This document shows, piece after piece, positions 1 to 6,787 of a DNA stretch of 64,000 nucleotides (positions are counted from its first letter, which is position 1; each line of letters begins with the position of its first letter). A program made the position numbers and the translations under genes. The DNA lies in contig OZ251484.1 of NCBI GenBank assembly GCA_965242665.1, positions 1,178,001 through 1,242,000 on the forward strand. The letters are read 5' to 3'. The DNA is from VXLM01 sp965242665 (GTDB lineage: Bacteria; Chloroflexota; Dehalococcoidia; Lucifugimonadales; VXLM01). The notes beneath the pieces were generated by a model. That model did not search any database. It was not told the DNA's origin and was given only the letters and a program-made list of their open reading frames with translations.

Positions 1-170
1 GGGTTGTCGTCGGTGCCGAATTCTTCTTCGAAGGCCATGATGAGTTCGACGAGGTCGAGGGAGTCGGCGTTGAGGTCTTCGGTGAAGGATGCTTGGGGTG
101 TGACTTCTTCGGGTTCGACGCTGAGTTTGTCTGCGACGACTTCTTGTACTCGTTCGAGGAGTGTGGGCAT
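1..170 (-). CDS. acpP: Acyl carrier protein (3' end outside window)
   Basis: Carrier protein that holds growing acyl chains as phosphopantetheine thioesters in cytoplasmic fatty-acid synthesis. About 56 residues are visible. They contain the attachment motif DSLDLVE, whose Ser takes the phosphopantetheine, followed by an acidic recognition helix. The ATG at 168-170 follows a clear GGGAGGT site about 7 nt upstream, so the start is secure. The C-terminus is cut by the window edge. It lies 20 nt downstream of nusB in the cluster DUF177-rpmF-fabD-nusB-acpP, so co-transcription with fabD, which loads malonyl onto ACP, is expected. Confidence 0.95.
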   Translation of the reverse strand, partial: MPTLLERVQEVVADKLSVEPEEVTPQASFTEDLNADSLDLVELIMAFEEEFGTDDN

Positions 171-189
171 GGGGTGTACCTCCCTGGTG

Positions 190-669
190 CTATTCTTGCG
201 TTGTTGGGTTTGTGGCGTGGTGGTGTTCTTGGTGTTGCATGAGCGCGCCGAGTACGCCGTTGACGAACATTGGCGAGCGGTCTGCTCCGTATATCTTACC
301 TAGTTCGATGGCTTCATTGATAGCGACTTTGTGGGGGGTTTCGGTGTCCATGAGTATTTCGAAGATGGCGATTCTGAGTATGTTGCGGTCGACCATGGCC
401 ATTTGGTCGATGGGCCAGTTTGGGGCGTGTGTAGATATTATGGTATCGATTTGGGTGCGGTTGGCAAGTACTCCGTGGACGAGTTTTTGGGTAAAGTTGG
501 TTGTGTCTTGGTTGGCGGGGGTTTGGTGGATGCGTGTTTGGAGGGCGTCGTCGGGTTTGTGGTCGGAGCCGTCGATTTCGTAGAGGGCTTGGACTGCGGC
601 GACGCGTGCTTTGCGTCGCAGGGCGGCTTTGGTTGGGTGTTGGAGGGGGGCGGTGTTTGGTGTGGGCAC
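190..669 (-). CDS. nusB: Transcription antitermination factor NusB
   Basis: RNA-binding factor that, with NusE/S10, binds boxA and supports antitermination of rRNA operons. The protein is 159 residues, normal for NusB. The N-terminus has the basic helix ALRRKARVAAVQALYEID. The C-terminal half shows the family signatures VDRNILRIAIFE and VAINEAIELGKIYG, then a FVNGVLG end. The start codon is GTG (667-669), with no strong ribosome-binding site visible. It lies 25 nt after fabD and 20 nt before acpP, inside one transcription unit. Confidence 0.95.
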   Translation of the reverse strand: MPTPNTAPLQHPTKAALRRKARVAAVQALYEIDGSDHKPDDALQTRIHQTPANQDTTNFTQKLVHGVLANRTQIDTIISTHAPNWPIDQMAMVDRNILRIAIFEILMDTETPHKVAINEAIELGKIYGADRSPMFVNGVLGALMQHQEHHHATNPTTQE

Positions 670-693
670 GTCGTTGGGTGTTGGAGGGGGGGT

Positions 694-1653
694 TTAGTTG
701 TGGGTGAGTTGGAGTATGGAGTTCCAGTCTTCGATGGCGTGGACGTTTGCGCGTCGGTCGATGCGCTTGACCATGCTGCTGAGTACTCGTCCTGGGCCGA
801 TTTCGATGAAGCGGTTGATGCCGGTTTCTCTCATGTGGTCGACGGATTGGCTCCAGCGGACGCAGTTGCAGATGCCTGATATGAGTTCTTGTTTGATGTC
901 GTTGCCGTTGGTGAGGGGTTTGGCTGTGCAGTTGGCGACGATGGGGATGGTTGGGTTTTTGAATTCGAGGGTTTGGACGGCTTGGATGAGTCCTGCTTGT
1001 GCGGGTTGCATGAGAGGTGAGTGGAATGCGCCTGCGACGCGGAGGGGGATTGCGCGTTTTGCGCCGCGTGCGCGTGCGAGGTCGAGTGCGTTGGCGAGTG
1101 CGATGCGTTCGCCTGCGATGACGATTTGGTCTGGGGTGTTGATGGTGGAGATGACTGCGCCGGTTTCTCTGCATACTTCGTCGAGGATGATGTGGTCGAG
1201 GCCTATGACTGCGGCCATGCTGCCGGAGCGTTGTTCACAAGCTTGTTGCATGAGTCGGCTTCGTTCTTGAACTAGCCAGGCGGTTTCTCCGATGTCTAGG
1301 ACGCCTGCGATTGCTAGGGCGGTGTATTCTCCGAGGCTGTGTCCTGCGATGAGTGCAGGTTGGGGCATGGAGTCTGGTCCGAGGTGGTCTTGCATGGCGC
1401 GCATGGAGGCCATGCTGACGGACATGATGGCGGGTTGTGCGTTGGCGGTTTGTCGGAGGTCGTCGTCGGGTCCTTCGAACATGAGTTTGGTGAGTGGGCG
1501 GTCGAGTGCGGCGTCGACTTGGTGGAAGACGTCGCGTGCGGCTTGGGAGTTGTCGTAGAGGTCTCTGCCCATGCCGATGGTTTGGGTGCCTTGTCCGGGG
1601 AACATGAATGCGGTGTCTGTTCCCTTTCGGGAGGGTGAAAAGCGTAGGGTCAA
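694..1653 (-). CDS. fabD: Malonyl-CoA:ACP transacylase FabD
   Basis: Transfers malonyl from CoA to acyl carrier protein, the extender-unit step of type II fatty-acid synthesis. The 319-residue protein begins with the family motif FMFPGQGTQ and carries the nucleophile elbow GHSLGEYTA, with the catalytic Ser, near residue 107. The conserved AFHSPLM motif with the catalytic His lies in the second half. The start is TTG, chosen because AGGAGA lies 7 nt upstream; an ATG 16 codons later would cut into the first strand. It sits 10 nt after rpmF. Confidence 0.95.
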   Translation of the reverse strand: MTLRFSPSRKGTDTAFMFPGQGTQTIGMGRDLYDNSQAARDVFHQVDAALDRPLTKLMFEGPDDDLRQTANAQPAIMSVSMASMRAMQDHLGPDSMPQPALIAGHSLGEYTALAIAGVLDIGETAWLVQERSRLMQQACEQRSGSMAAVIGLDHIILDEVCRETGAVISTINTPDQIVIAGERIALANALDLARARGAKRAIPLRVAGAFHSPLMQPAQAGLIQAVQTLEFKNPTIPIVANCTAKPLTNGNDIKQELISGICNCVRWSQSVDHMRETGINRFIEIGPGRVLSSMVKRIDRRANVHAIEDWNSILQLTHN

Positions 1654-1663
1654 GCGGGGTCTC

Positions 1664-1864
1664 CTATTCGACTTCCGTCTCCTCGGTGGGGATGATTTCG
1701 CGGCCGTTGTAGAATCCGCAGGCTGGGCAAGCGTGGTGCGGGCGCATCTTGCTTGGGCATTCGGGGCAGTCGACGACCGTTGGGGGTGTGAGGAAGAGGT
1801 GTGCGCCGCGCTTGCCGCGCCGTGATCTGGAGTGTTTCTTCTTTGGTACTGGTCCGCCTGGCAT
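1664..1864 (-). CDS. rpmF: 50S ribosomal protein L32
   Basis: Small ribosomal subunit protein of 66 residues. It has the typical N-terminal VPKKKHSRSRRGKR segment and a zinc-binding arrangement CPEC...CPAC, so this is the C+ (zinc) form of L32. The ATG at 1862-1864 was preferred to a TTG 14 codons upstream because L32 proteins begin a few residues before PKKK. It is placed between the DUF177 gene and fabD, the usual bacterial order, although plsX and fabH, often found next to rpmF, are absent here. Confidence 0.94.
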   Translation of the reverse strand: MPGGPVPKKKHSRSRRGKRGAHLFLTPPTVVDCPECPSKMRPHHACPACGFYNGREIIPTEETEVE

Positions 1865-1951
1865 GGTTATCAGTCTTTCTGCAGGCTGCCGCTGGAGTCC
1901 CGGCAAGTTCTTGGATCGCTTGGGGAGGTGCTGCGGTCAACGTGCTATGAG

Positions 1952-2491
1952 TTAGTTTTTCCTTTGGTTCGTTGTTGGGATGGATGGGGCGATTTCCAAG
2001 AGGGGCGCCCATGGGTTGGCGAGAGTGGGGCGGCTGCATTGGCAGGGTTGGTTGTTGCGGTTGGCCCCGCAGTTGGCGCAGAGGCCGGCGCAGTCGGTTT
2101 GGCAGAGTGGCTGCATTGGGAGTCCGAGGTCGATGTATTGGCGGGCGGCTTCTGTCAGGTCGAGGATGTTGTCTTCGTCGATGACGAGGCGTTCGTCTGC
2201 GTCGCGGTGGTCGAGGATTCTGACGCCGTTCGTTGGGTCGAGTACGGGGAGCGCTTCTTCGTCGATGGTTACGGCGATTGGCTGAACGCAGGGTTCGAGG
2301 CAGCGTCCGCATTGGGATTCGACCGCGGTGCTCAACTCGGCGGTAACCCAGATGGTCTTGTCGGTCTTGACGAGGTGGATTGTTCCTGCGATCTGGATTT
2401 CGCCGTCTGGAACGGGGAGGCGTTCGTCGACGGAGTATTGCCGTGTGGAGCCGCTTGGCTCTCTTGCAAGTTGGGAAACGTTAAAGTGCAC
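1952..2491 (-). CDS. DUF177 / YceD family protein
   Basis: A 179-residue member of the YceD (DUF177) family. The family almost always sits immediately upstream of rpmF and is implicated in 23S rRNA or large-subunit maturation. Visible marks are the central Cys pair CGRCLEP and the C-terminal Cys cluster CQTDCAGLCANCG followed by CQC. These are more cysteines than in many homologues and suggest metal binding. The start codon is GTG (2489-2491). It is the first gene of the minus-strand cluster. The assignment is firm at family level; the biochemical role is taken from family knowledge. Confidence 0.88.
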   Translation of the reverse strand: MHFNVSQLAREPSGSTRQYSVDERLPVPDGEIQIAGTIHLVKTDKTIWVTAELSTAVESQCGRCLEPCVQPIAVTIDEEALPVLDPTNGVRILDHRDADERLVIDEDNILDLTEAARQYIDLGLPMQPLCQTDCAGLCANCGANRNNQPCQCSRPTLANPWAPLLEIAPSIPTTNQRKN

Positions 2492-2585
2492 AACGACACC
2501 GCCCCTTTGGGAAGATCGACGAGGCTCAACGCCGCATGATGTCTCAATGGTAGCACTCTGCGGGGGTGTGTGTCAAGAAGGGGAT

Positions 2586-2674
2586 TGGATTGAGGATTGA
2601 TGATTGGGGATTGATGATTGCAGATTGGGGGATTGCAAGGTGGCTCCTTGGGTTGTGGTTGCGATGCCGGGGGA
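2586..2674. repeat. Partial third copy of the long intergenic repeat
   Basis: This stretch carries runs of the ATTGATGATTG type, then GGATTGCAAGG and CTCCTTGGG, then a GATTCCCGCC palindrome. These parts occur in the same order in the two longer repeats at 2859-3122 and 4172-4440. It therefore looks like a truncated third copy. No coding frame is convincing here. Confidence 0.6.
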
Positions 2675-2699
2675 GATTCCCGCCTACGCGGGAATGACG
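2675..2699. repeat. Palindromic intergenic repeat (GATTCCCGC-CTAC-GCGGGAATGACG)
   Basis: A 25-bp imperfect palindrome: arms ATTCCCGC and GCGGGAAT around a 4-nt CTAC loop, then GACG. Similar copies are at 2799-2823, 3113-3137, 4614-4638, 11661-11685, 13885-13909, 13937-13961 and 15767-15791. Two more are split by a MITE (4431-4443/4568-4583) and by an IS (51856-51868/53138-53153). All lie between genes, which fits a REP-like repeat family. Confidence 0.85.
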
Positions 2700-2798
2700 G
2701 GGGTGGTGCGGGAGTGACTGAGGGAGTGGCGTCCAGGACGACAGTGGGGGTGAATGACGCGGGCGGGGGTGGGAATGACGGCAGGATGCGGGAGGCTA

Positions 2799-2823
2799 GA
2801 TTCCCGCCTACGCGGGAATGACG
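2799..2823. repeat. Palindromic intergenic repeat
   Basis: Second copy of the GATTCCCGC/GCGGGAATGACG palindrome with a CTAC loop. It is surrounded by several right-half-only copies (GGGAATGACG) between 2700 and 3220, which gives the region a degenerate, repeat-decayed look without genes. Confidence 0.85.
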
Positions 2824-2858
2824 TGGGAGGATGGGAATGACGGAGACAGGGCGGGTGC

Positions 2859-3122
2859 GGGAATGACGGAGGGAGATGCCTCTCGCGCGCGTGCATTAGG
2901 GTACGCGCGCACACGAGTTTCCGCCGGGTTTTGTCGGATTCTGTCGGATTTTGTCGATTTCTGCCGACGGCGAGTTGGTGCATTGCAGATTGAGAATTGA
3001 TGATTGCAGATTGTGGATTGCAAGGTGTCCTCCTTGGGCTGTGGTTTGGTTGGAGTGGCCATGGGTCTATGGTAGTACGTGGGTTCTGTTTTGTCAAATG
3101 CGATGCGGGGGAGATTCCCGCC
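2859..3122. repeat. Long direct repeat, copy A (~265 bp)
   Basis: This segment reappears, with small indels and substitutions (roughly 90% by eye), at 4172-4440. Shared landmarks in order are GGGAATGACGGAGGGAGATG, TAGGGTACGCGCGCACACGAG, TTTCCGCCGG, TGTCGGATT runs, GGATTGCAAG, TCCTCCTTGGGCTGTGG, TAGTACGTGGGTTCTG and finally the palindrome half GATTCCCGCC. The two copies are in direct orientation and enclose about 1 kb holding the small gene at 3558-4070. No protein is evident in it. Confidence 0.8.
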
Positions 3123-3137
3123 TTCGCGGGAATGACG
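3113..3137. repeat. Palindromic intergenic repeat
   Basis: Copy of the palindrome with a CTTC instead of a CTAC loop, at the end of direct repeat A. Right-half copies follow to about 3225. Confidence 0.85.
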
Positions 3138-3272
3138 TAGACAGGGCGCGGGAATGACGTAGGAGGGTGCGGGAATGACGTGGACGGGGTGGGAATGACG
3201 TAGATCAGGGTGTGGGAATGACGGGGGGCACATTGCGGTCGGACGCGGCTGGTTTCTCAGGGCAGGGCGTGT

Positions 3273-3425
3273 CTAGTCGTCATCGTACAAGTCATCGTCG
3301 CCCAGAGCGTCGTTGTGCCAGTCGGCATCGTACAAGCCGGCATCGTCTGGGGCGTCATCATCCCGAGCGTCGTCGTCCGGGTCGTCGTACTGGTCATCGT
3401 CGTCCCAGAAGTGCCAAATCGTCAT
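3273..3425 (-). CDS. Possible 50-residue, extremely acidic small protein
   Basis: An ATG-to-TAG frame of 50 codons begins MTIWHFWDDDDQYDDPDD and ends in DDDLYDDD. About half its residues are Asp, with scattered Trp and Tyr and no Lys. Such composition could arise from a GAC/GAT-rich repeat, but the frame is clean and uses both Asp codons. It lies about 130 nt downstream of the hypothetical gene at 3558-4070 on the same strand. There is no convincing ribosome-binding site, and I recognise no family. It may be a spurious frame in repeat-rich DNA. Confidence 0.3.
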   Translation of the reverse strand: MTIWHFWDDDDQYDDPDDDARDDDAPDDAGLYDADWHNDALGDDDLYDDD

Positions 3426-3557
3426 CCCGTTGTCTCGCTCCGCTTCATAGGTACGCAGAAGGCCGCGGGCAGAGTGACAACTCCACTCTGCCTCTTATCA
3501 TGGATGGTGCCTCCGGGTGCTACGGGGCTGGGTCTGCCAGAGCAACGCCGTCCCCGA

Positions 3558-4070
3558 TTAGCATTGCGCGTCCAAGTCCCACTCTCGGTCAGCGAAGGTG
3601 TCTTCGAGTTCGTCGGCCGTGCGTGTCTTTGTGCTCGTGACGAGTGCGAAGAAATCCTCTTCTGAGATCGTGAGTGTGACCGTGACTGGGGCCGCCGACG
3701 GGTCGTTCTCATCTATGTACCTCATCAGATCCACCATTCGCTTATCGTCCCTGAGCAGAGAACGACCGCCTTCGCAGGCACGTCTCACTATCCTCCTCCC
3801 CATTTCACTATCTTGGGGCACAAGGGCGTTGTCGTTCACCAGCTGGATGAGCCGAGTTACCTCTCTGTTCCTGCTCTCTTCGAGATCGCGCAGTTCGGTT
3901 TTGGCGGCATCGACCGACTCTATTCCGGGAGAACCGAGGGAGTCCGTGGCGGAGTCCACGATGTCGGAAATGCGGCTGGCTGGGTCGCTGCCGATGTCCC
4001 ATCTCTCGTTGGCGAGTATTCCGCCGGCAAACGCGAGGGCCATCAGTACGATTATTCCTAATCCCTTCAT
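3558..4070 (-). CDS. Hypothetical secreted or membrane-anchored protein
   Basis: A 170-residue protein that I do not recognise. The start is the ATG at 4068-4070, preceded by GGGAGGCAAAGAAC, a strong ribosome-binding site. An N-terminal hydrophobic segment (MKGLGIIVLMALAFAGGILA) reads as a signal peptide or single anchor. The rest is hydrophilic and probably helical, rich in Arg, Asp and Glu, with an EExR-type central helix, and ends in DREWDLDAQC. It stands alone between the two ~265-bp direct repeats, so it may belong to a cassette that can be lost or gained by recombination. Confidence 0.65.
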   Translation of the reverse strand: MKGLGIIVLMALAFAGGILANERWDIGSDPASRISDIVDSATDSLGSPGIESVDAAKTELRDLEESRNREVTRLIQLVNDNALVPQDSEMGRRIVRRACEGGRSLLRDDKRMVDLMRYIDENDPSAAPVTVTLTISEEDFFALVTSTKTRTADELEDTFADREWDLDAQC

Positions 4071-4171
4071 GTTCTTTGCCTCCCATATTGTTCCCAAGGG
4101 GCGGAGGAGTATACAGGTGTAATGCTTTGGAAGTCAATTAGGAGGGGCACGGCGGGCGGGGGGGATAGGGT

Positions 4172-4440
4172 GGGAATGACGGAGGGAGATGCCTCGCGCG
4201 CGCGTGTATTAGGGTACGCGCGCACACGAGTTTCCGCCGGATTCTGTCGGATTTTGTCGAATTCTGCCGACGGCGAGCTGGGGCATTGCAGATTGGGAAT
4301 TGATGATTGTGGATTGATGATTGCAGATTGGGGATTGCAAGATGTCCTCCTTGGGCTGTGGTTTGGTTGGAGTGGCCATGGGCCTAGGATAGTACGTGGG
4401 TTCTGTTTTGTCAAATGCGATGCGGGGGGAGATTCCCGCC
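4172..4440. repeat. Long direct repeat, copy B (~265 bp)
   Basis: Second copy of the repeat described at 2859-3122, in the same orientation. It differs by an extra ATTGATGATTG unit and scattered substitutions. Its terminal palindrome is interrupted after GATTCCCGCCTAC by the MITE at 4444-4567. The remaining 4098-4171 and 4584-4730 hold only half-copies of the palindrome and no gene. Confidence 0.8.
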
Positions 4441-4443
4441 TAC

Positions 4444-4567
4444 GGAGACCTTTGCATAACCTCTTGCCGGGATATGGGAATGGAACCCGGAGCACGCAAA
4501 ATGAACGGGGGCACCATGGGCAGAGCATCTCAAAACAACCACTCCGCCTAGTTATTCAAAGGTCTCC
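4444..4567. mobile_element. 124-bp MITE related to the IS5-family element at 51869-53137
   Basis: A non-coding insertion with terminal inverted repeats GGAGACCTTTGCATAAC / GTTATTCAAAGGTCTCC. The outer ~22 bp on the left and ~45 bp on the right (with CAAACAACCACTCCGC-type sequence) closely match the two ends of the complete IS at 51869-53137. It is therefore an internally deleted derivative of that element or a close relative, and could be moved by its transposase. It splits an intergenic palindrome. CTAC stands directly on both sides, consistent with a 4-bp target duplication of the palindrome loop. Confidence 0.88.
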
Positions 4568-4613
4568 CTACGCGGGAATGACGTGGGCGGGTGTGGGAAT
4601 GACGGCAGGGTTA

Positions 4614-4638
4614 GATTCCCGCCTACGCGGGAGTGACG
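4614..4638. repeat. Palindromic intergenic repeat
   Basis: Further copy of the GATTCCCGC-CTAC-GCGGG palindrome, with AGTGACG at the right end, just upstream of the first 660-residue paralogue gene. Confidence 0.85.
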
Positions 4639-4730
4639 GGGGAGGGTGGGTTTTGGGGGTTCTGTCTTGACATGGGCGGGGGATTGGCATAGCCTAACGG
4701 CAGATACGAAGATTTCGGGAGGCAGGCTGT

Positions 4731-6719
4731 ATGAATGCGCGACCGGTGGAGATGCAAGGAACCGCCATTATCAAGGCGTCCAGGATCGCGGCGCCTCCGG
4801 CGTGGGCGTTGATGCAGCGTCGGCTCTTTTCGCTGATGGAGGCGTCTGCGCGTGCGTATGTATCGCAGTACGCGGAGCGGGGCGGGGCGACTCTGTTGGC
4901 GGAAGATCTCGACGACCTCTACGAGCAGTTCTACAACTATGGGCTCTTCTATGCGCTGGGCGCGTCGGACGACATGCTCGACTTGCATCTTCAGCAATGG
5001 AACGCGACCAACCGCATCAGCGACCAGGGGTTCAATCATCGGCCGATCCACAACGATCATAGCAAGAAGTTCACTCCGTCTCAGTACAACGAGTTTTGGG
5101 GCATGAATCATCCGATGGAGTGGCATCATCTTGGAGAGGGGTTGATGGCTTGGTACGACATGGGGGTAGCGGATCCTACGATTTCCGAGAACGCGCGGCG
5201 GTCGCGGCGATTCGCCGGGATGTATATCGGAGAAGACGCGGAAGCGTGTCTCTGGGATGCCAGCAAGCGGATCATCCGGTCTCCGTTTCAGTCGAGTCAG
5301 GGGCCGGTCCTCGAGGGGGACGTAAACTGGGCCAACACGATGCTTCTGGCGGGGCGGTATCTTGGAGGGCAGGCGAACTACTACGGGGTTCGCGCGAGTC
5401 TGTATCCGGTCGTCAAGGATCTCGAGGCGCGCTGGTTCGAGAATCCGAGGCGGCGGGCGTACATCGTGGATCTCTTCAACAAGCTCGTCCTTCAGCGGGA
5501 TACTCCCAATACTCTTGCGGCGGCGGCGCTCGTGACAGACGCCTACCTCTATACTGGGGATGACAAGTACAAGCAGTGGGTGCTCGACTATCTCGAGGCG
5601 TGGATCGATCGTACGGCGCGCAACGGGGGGATTACTCCGGACAATGTGGATCATCAGGGCGTCATTGGCGGGGGGCGAGAGGGGGTGTTCTGGGGGGGAC
5701 AGTACGGATGGAACCACTATCAGGGGTACAACATCATGTTCCACGGTATCAACATCGCGGTCGAGTGCGCGGTGATGCTGACTGGGGACTTTCAGTACCT
5801 CGACTTGCTCCGTTCGCAGCTGCGCGTCATCGTAGATGCCGCGAGGATCGAGGACGATGGTCAGCTCATTACTCCTGTGCGCTACGGCCCGGATGGGTGG
5901 GACATGACCGACCCGCTTGGGCCGCATGAGAACGACGGCATTCCGATGCGGGGTGTCATGCAGGGGCCTAGTCCGATGCGCGCCCAAGAGATGGTGCATC
6001 TCTATCATGCGTCCATGGCACGGGAGGACTACGAATTCATCACGCACATCCGGGATCAAGACGTGCGGCGCGATTGGAACCAGGTTGGAGAGCGCCTTGG
6101 CGAGAAGAATTCTGGGGATACCGAGTTCGCGAGGTTCCAGTATTACGACGGCAAGAACCCGGACTGGCCGATGCAGATATTATCCGCGGACTACGGGGAG
6201 GCGCTGAGGAAATACCAGGAGGTTACGGACGACGAGCGTTCTGCGTATGACATCATCACCACGAATCGAATGCCGCAGCATGTCGTGTTGACCAAGGGAT
6301 TGGCGCAGGTCACGACGGGGGCTCCGCAGGCTATCTACAACGGCGGGCTTCTTCGTGCGGCGGTGCGGTATTTCGATCGAGATCGCGGGCGGCCTGGTCT
6401 TCCTCCCGATACGGCTGCGTTGGTCGACGAGCTGCGTCCGGACGGCGTTGGGGTGCAGCTCGTGAACACGAATCACGCCGAGACGAGGCGTGTCATCGTG
6501 CAGGCTGGGGCGTTCGGGGAGCATGAATTTTCTGCGGTTGGATACCGCGACGAGGAGGGGGACGGAGACCGTGTTACGCAAGTGGACGGGAAGGCGTTCG
6601 TGGTCGAGCTGCCGCCGTCCACAGCGATTCGTCTGGATGCCGGAATGCGGCGCTTCGTCAACAAGCCGAGCTACGCATTCCCCTGGCACGGCGACGCCGT
6701 TCCCGTTCCGTTTCAGTAG
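4731..6719 (+). CDS. Uncharacterised ~660-residue protein, paralogue 1 of 3 (probable alpha/alpha-toroid enzyme)
   Basis: A 662-residue protein with no signal peptide. It shares its whole length with the genes at 6788-8755 and 9546-11585. Conserved blocks are RRLFSLMEA near the N-terminus, NPMEWHHLGEG-like, AYLYTGDDKYKQW followed by NGGITPDNV near residues 268-300, RFQYYDGKNP near 468, and a C-terminal beta-type region starting GRPGLPPD near 553 and ending NKPSYAFPWHGD. The repeated helical pairs with Trp, Tyr and Asp in the middle, plus a C-terminal beta domain, recall six-hairpin glycosidase and lyase folds. That is inference; I cannot name a family. The start ATG has GGGAGG upstream. Confidence 0.8.
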   Translation: MNARPVEMQGTAIIKASRIAAPPAWALMQRRLFSLMEASARAYVSQYAERGGATLLAEDLDDLYEQFYNYGLFYALGASDDMLDLHLQQWNATNRISDQGFNHRPIHNDHSKKFTPSQYNEFWGMNHPMEWHHLGEGLMAWYDMGVADPTISENARRSRRFAGMYIGEDAEACLWDASKRIIRSPFQSSQGPVLEGDVNWANTMLLAGRYLGGQANYYGVRASLYPVVKDLEARWFENPRRRAYIVDLFNKLVLQRDTPNTLAAAALVTDAYLYTGDDKYKQWVLDYLEAWIDRTARNGGITPDNVDHQGVIGGGREGVFWGGQYGWNHYQGYNIMFHGINIAVECAVMLTGDFQYLDLLRSQLRVIVDAARIEDDGQLITPVRYGPDGWDMTDPLGPHENDGIPMRGVMQGPSPMRAQEMVHLYHASMAREDYEFITHIRDQDVRRDWNQVGERLGEKNSGDTEFARFQYYDGKNPDWPMQILSADYGEALRKYQEVTDDERSAYDIITTNRMPQHVVLTKGLAQVTTGAPQAIYNGGLLRAAVRYFDRDRGRPGLPPDTAALVDELRPDGVGVQLVNTNHAETRRVIVQAGAFGEHEFSAVGYRDEEGDGDRVTQVDGKAFVVELPPSTAIRLDAGMRRFVNKPSYAFPWHGDAVPVPFQ

Positions 6720-6787
6720 GCGGCGGATCATGCGGCGAGAGAGCGCGTGACGGGGACTCTCTCCATTCTTGTTCATCGAGGTGCGAC

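Noticed and set aside
2675..3225. CRISPR-like array
   Set aside because: The repeated GGGAATGACG elements are irregularly spaced, degenerate and palindromic, spacers are not of uniform length, and no cas gene is near. They belong to the dispersed palindrome family.
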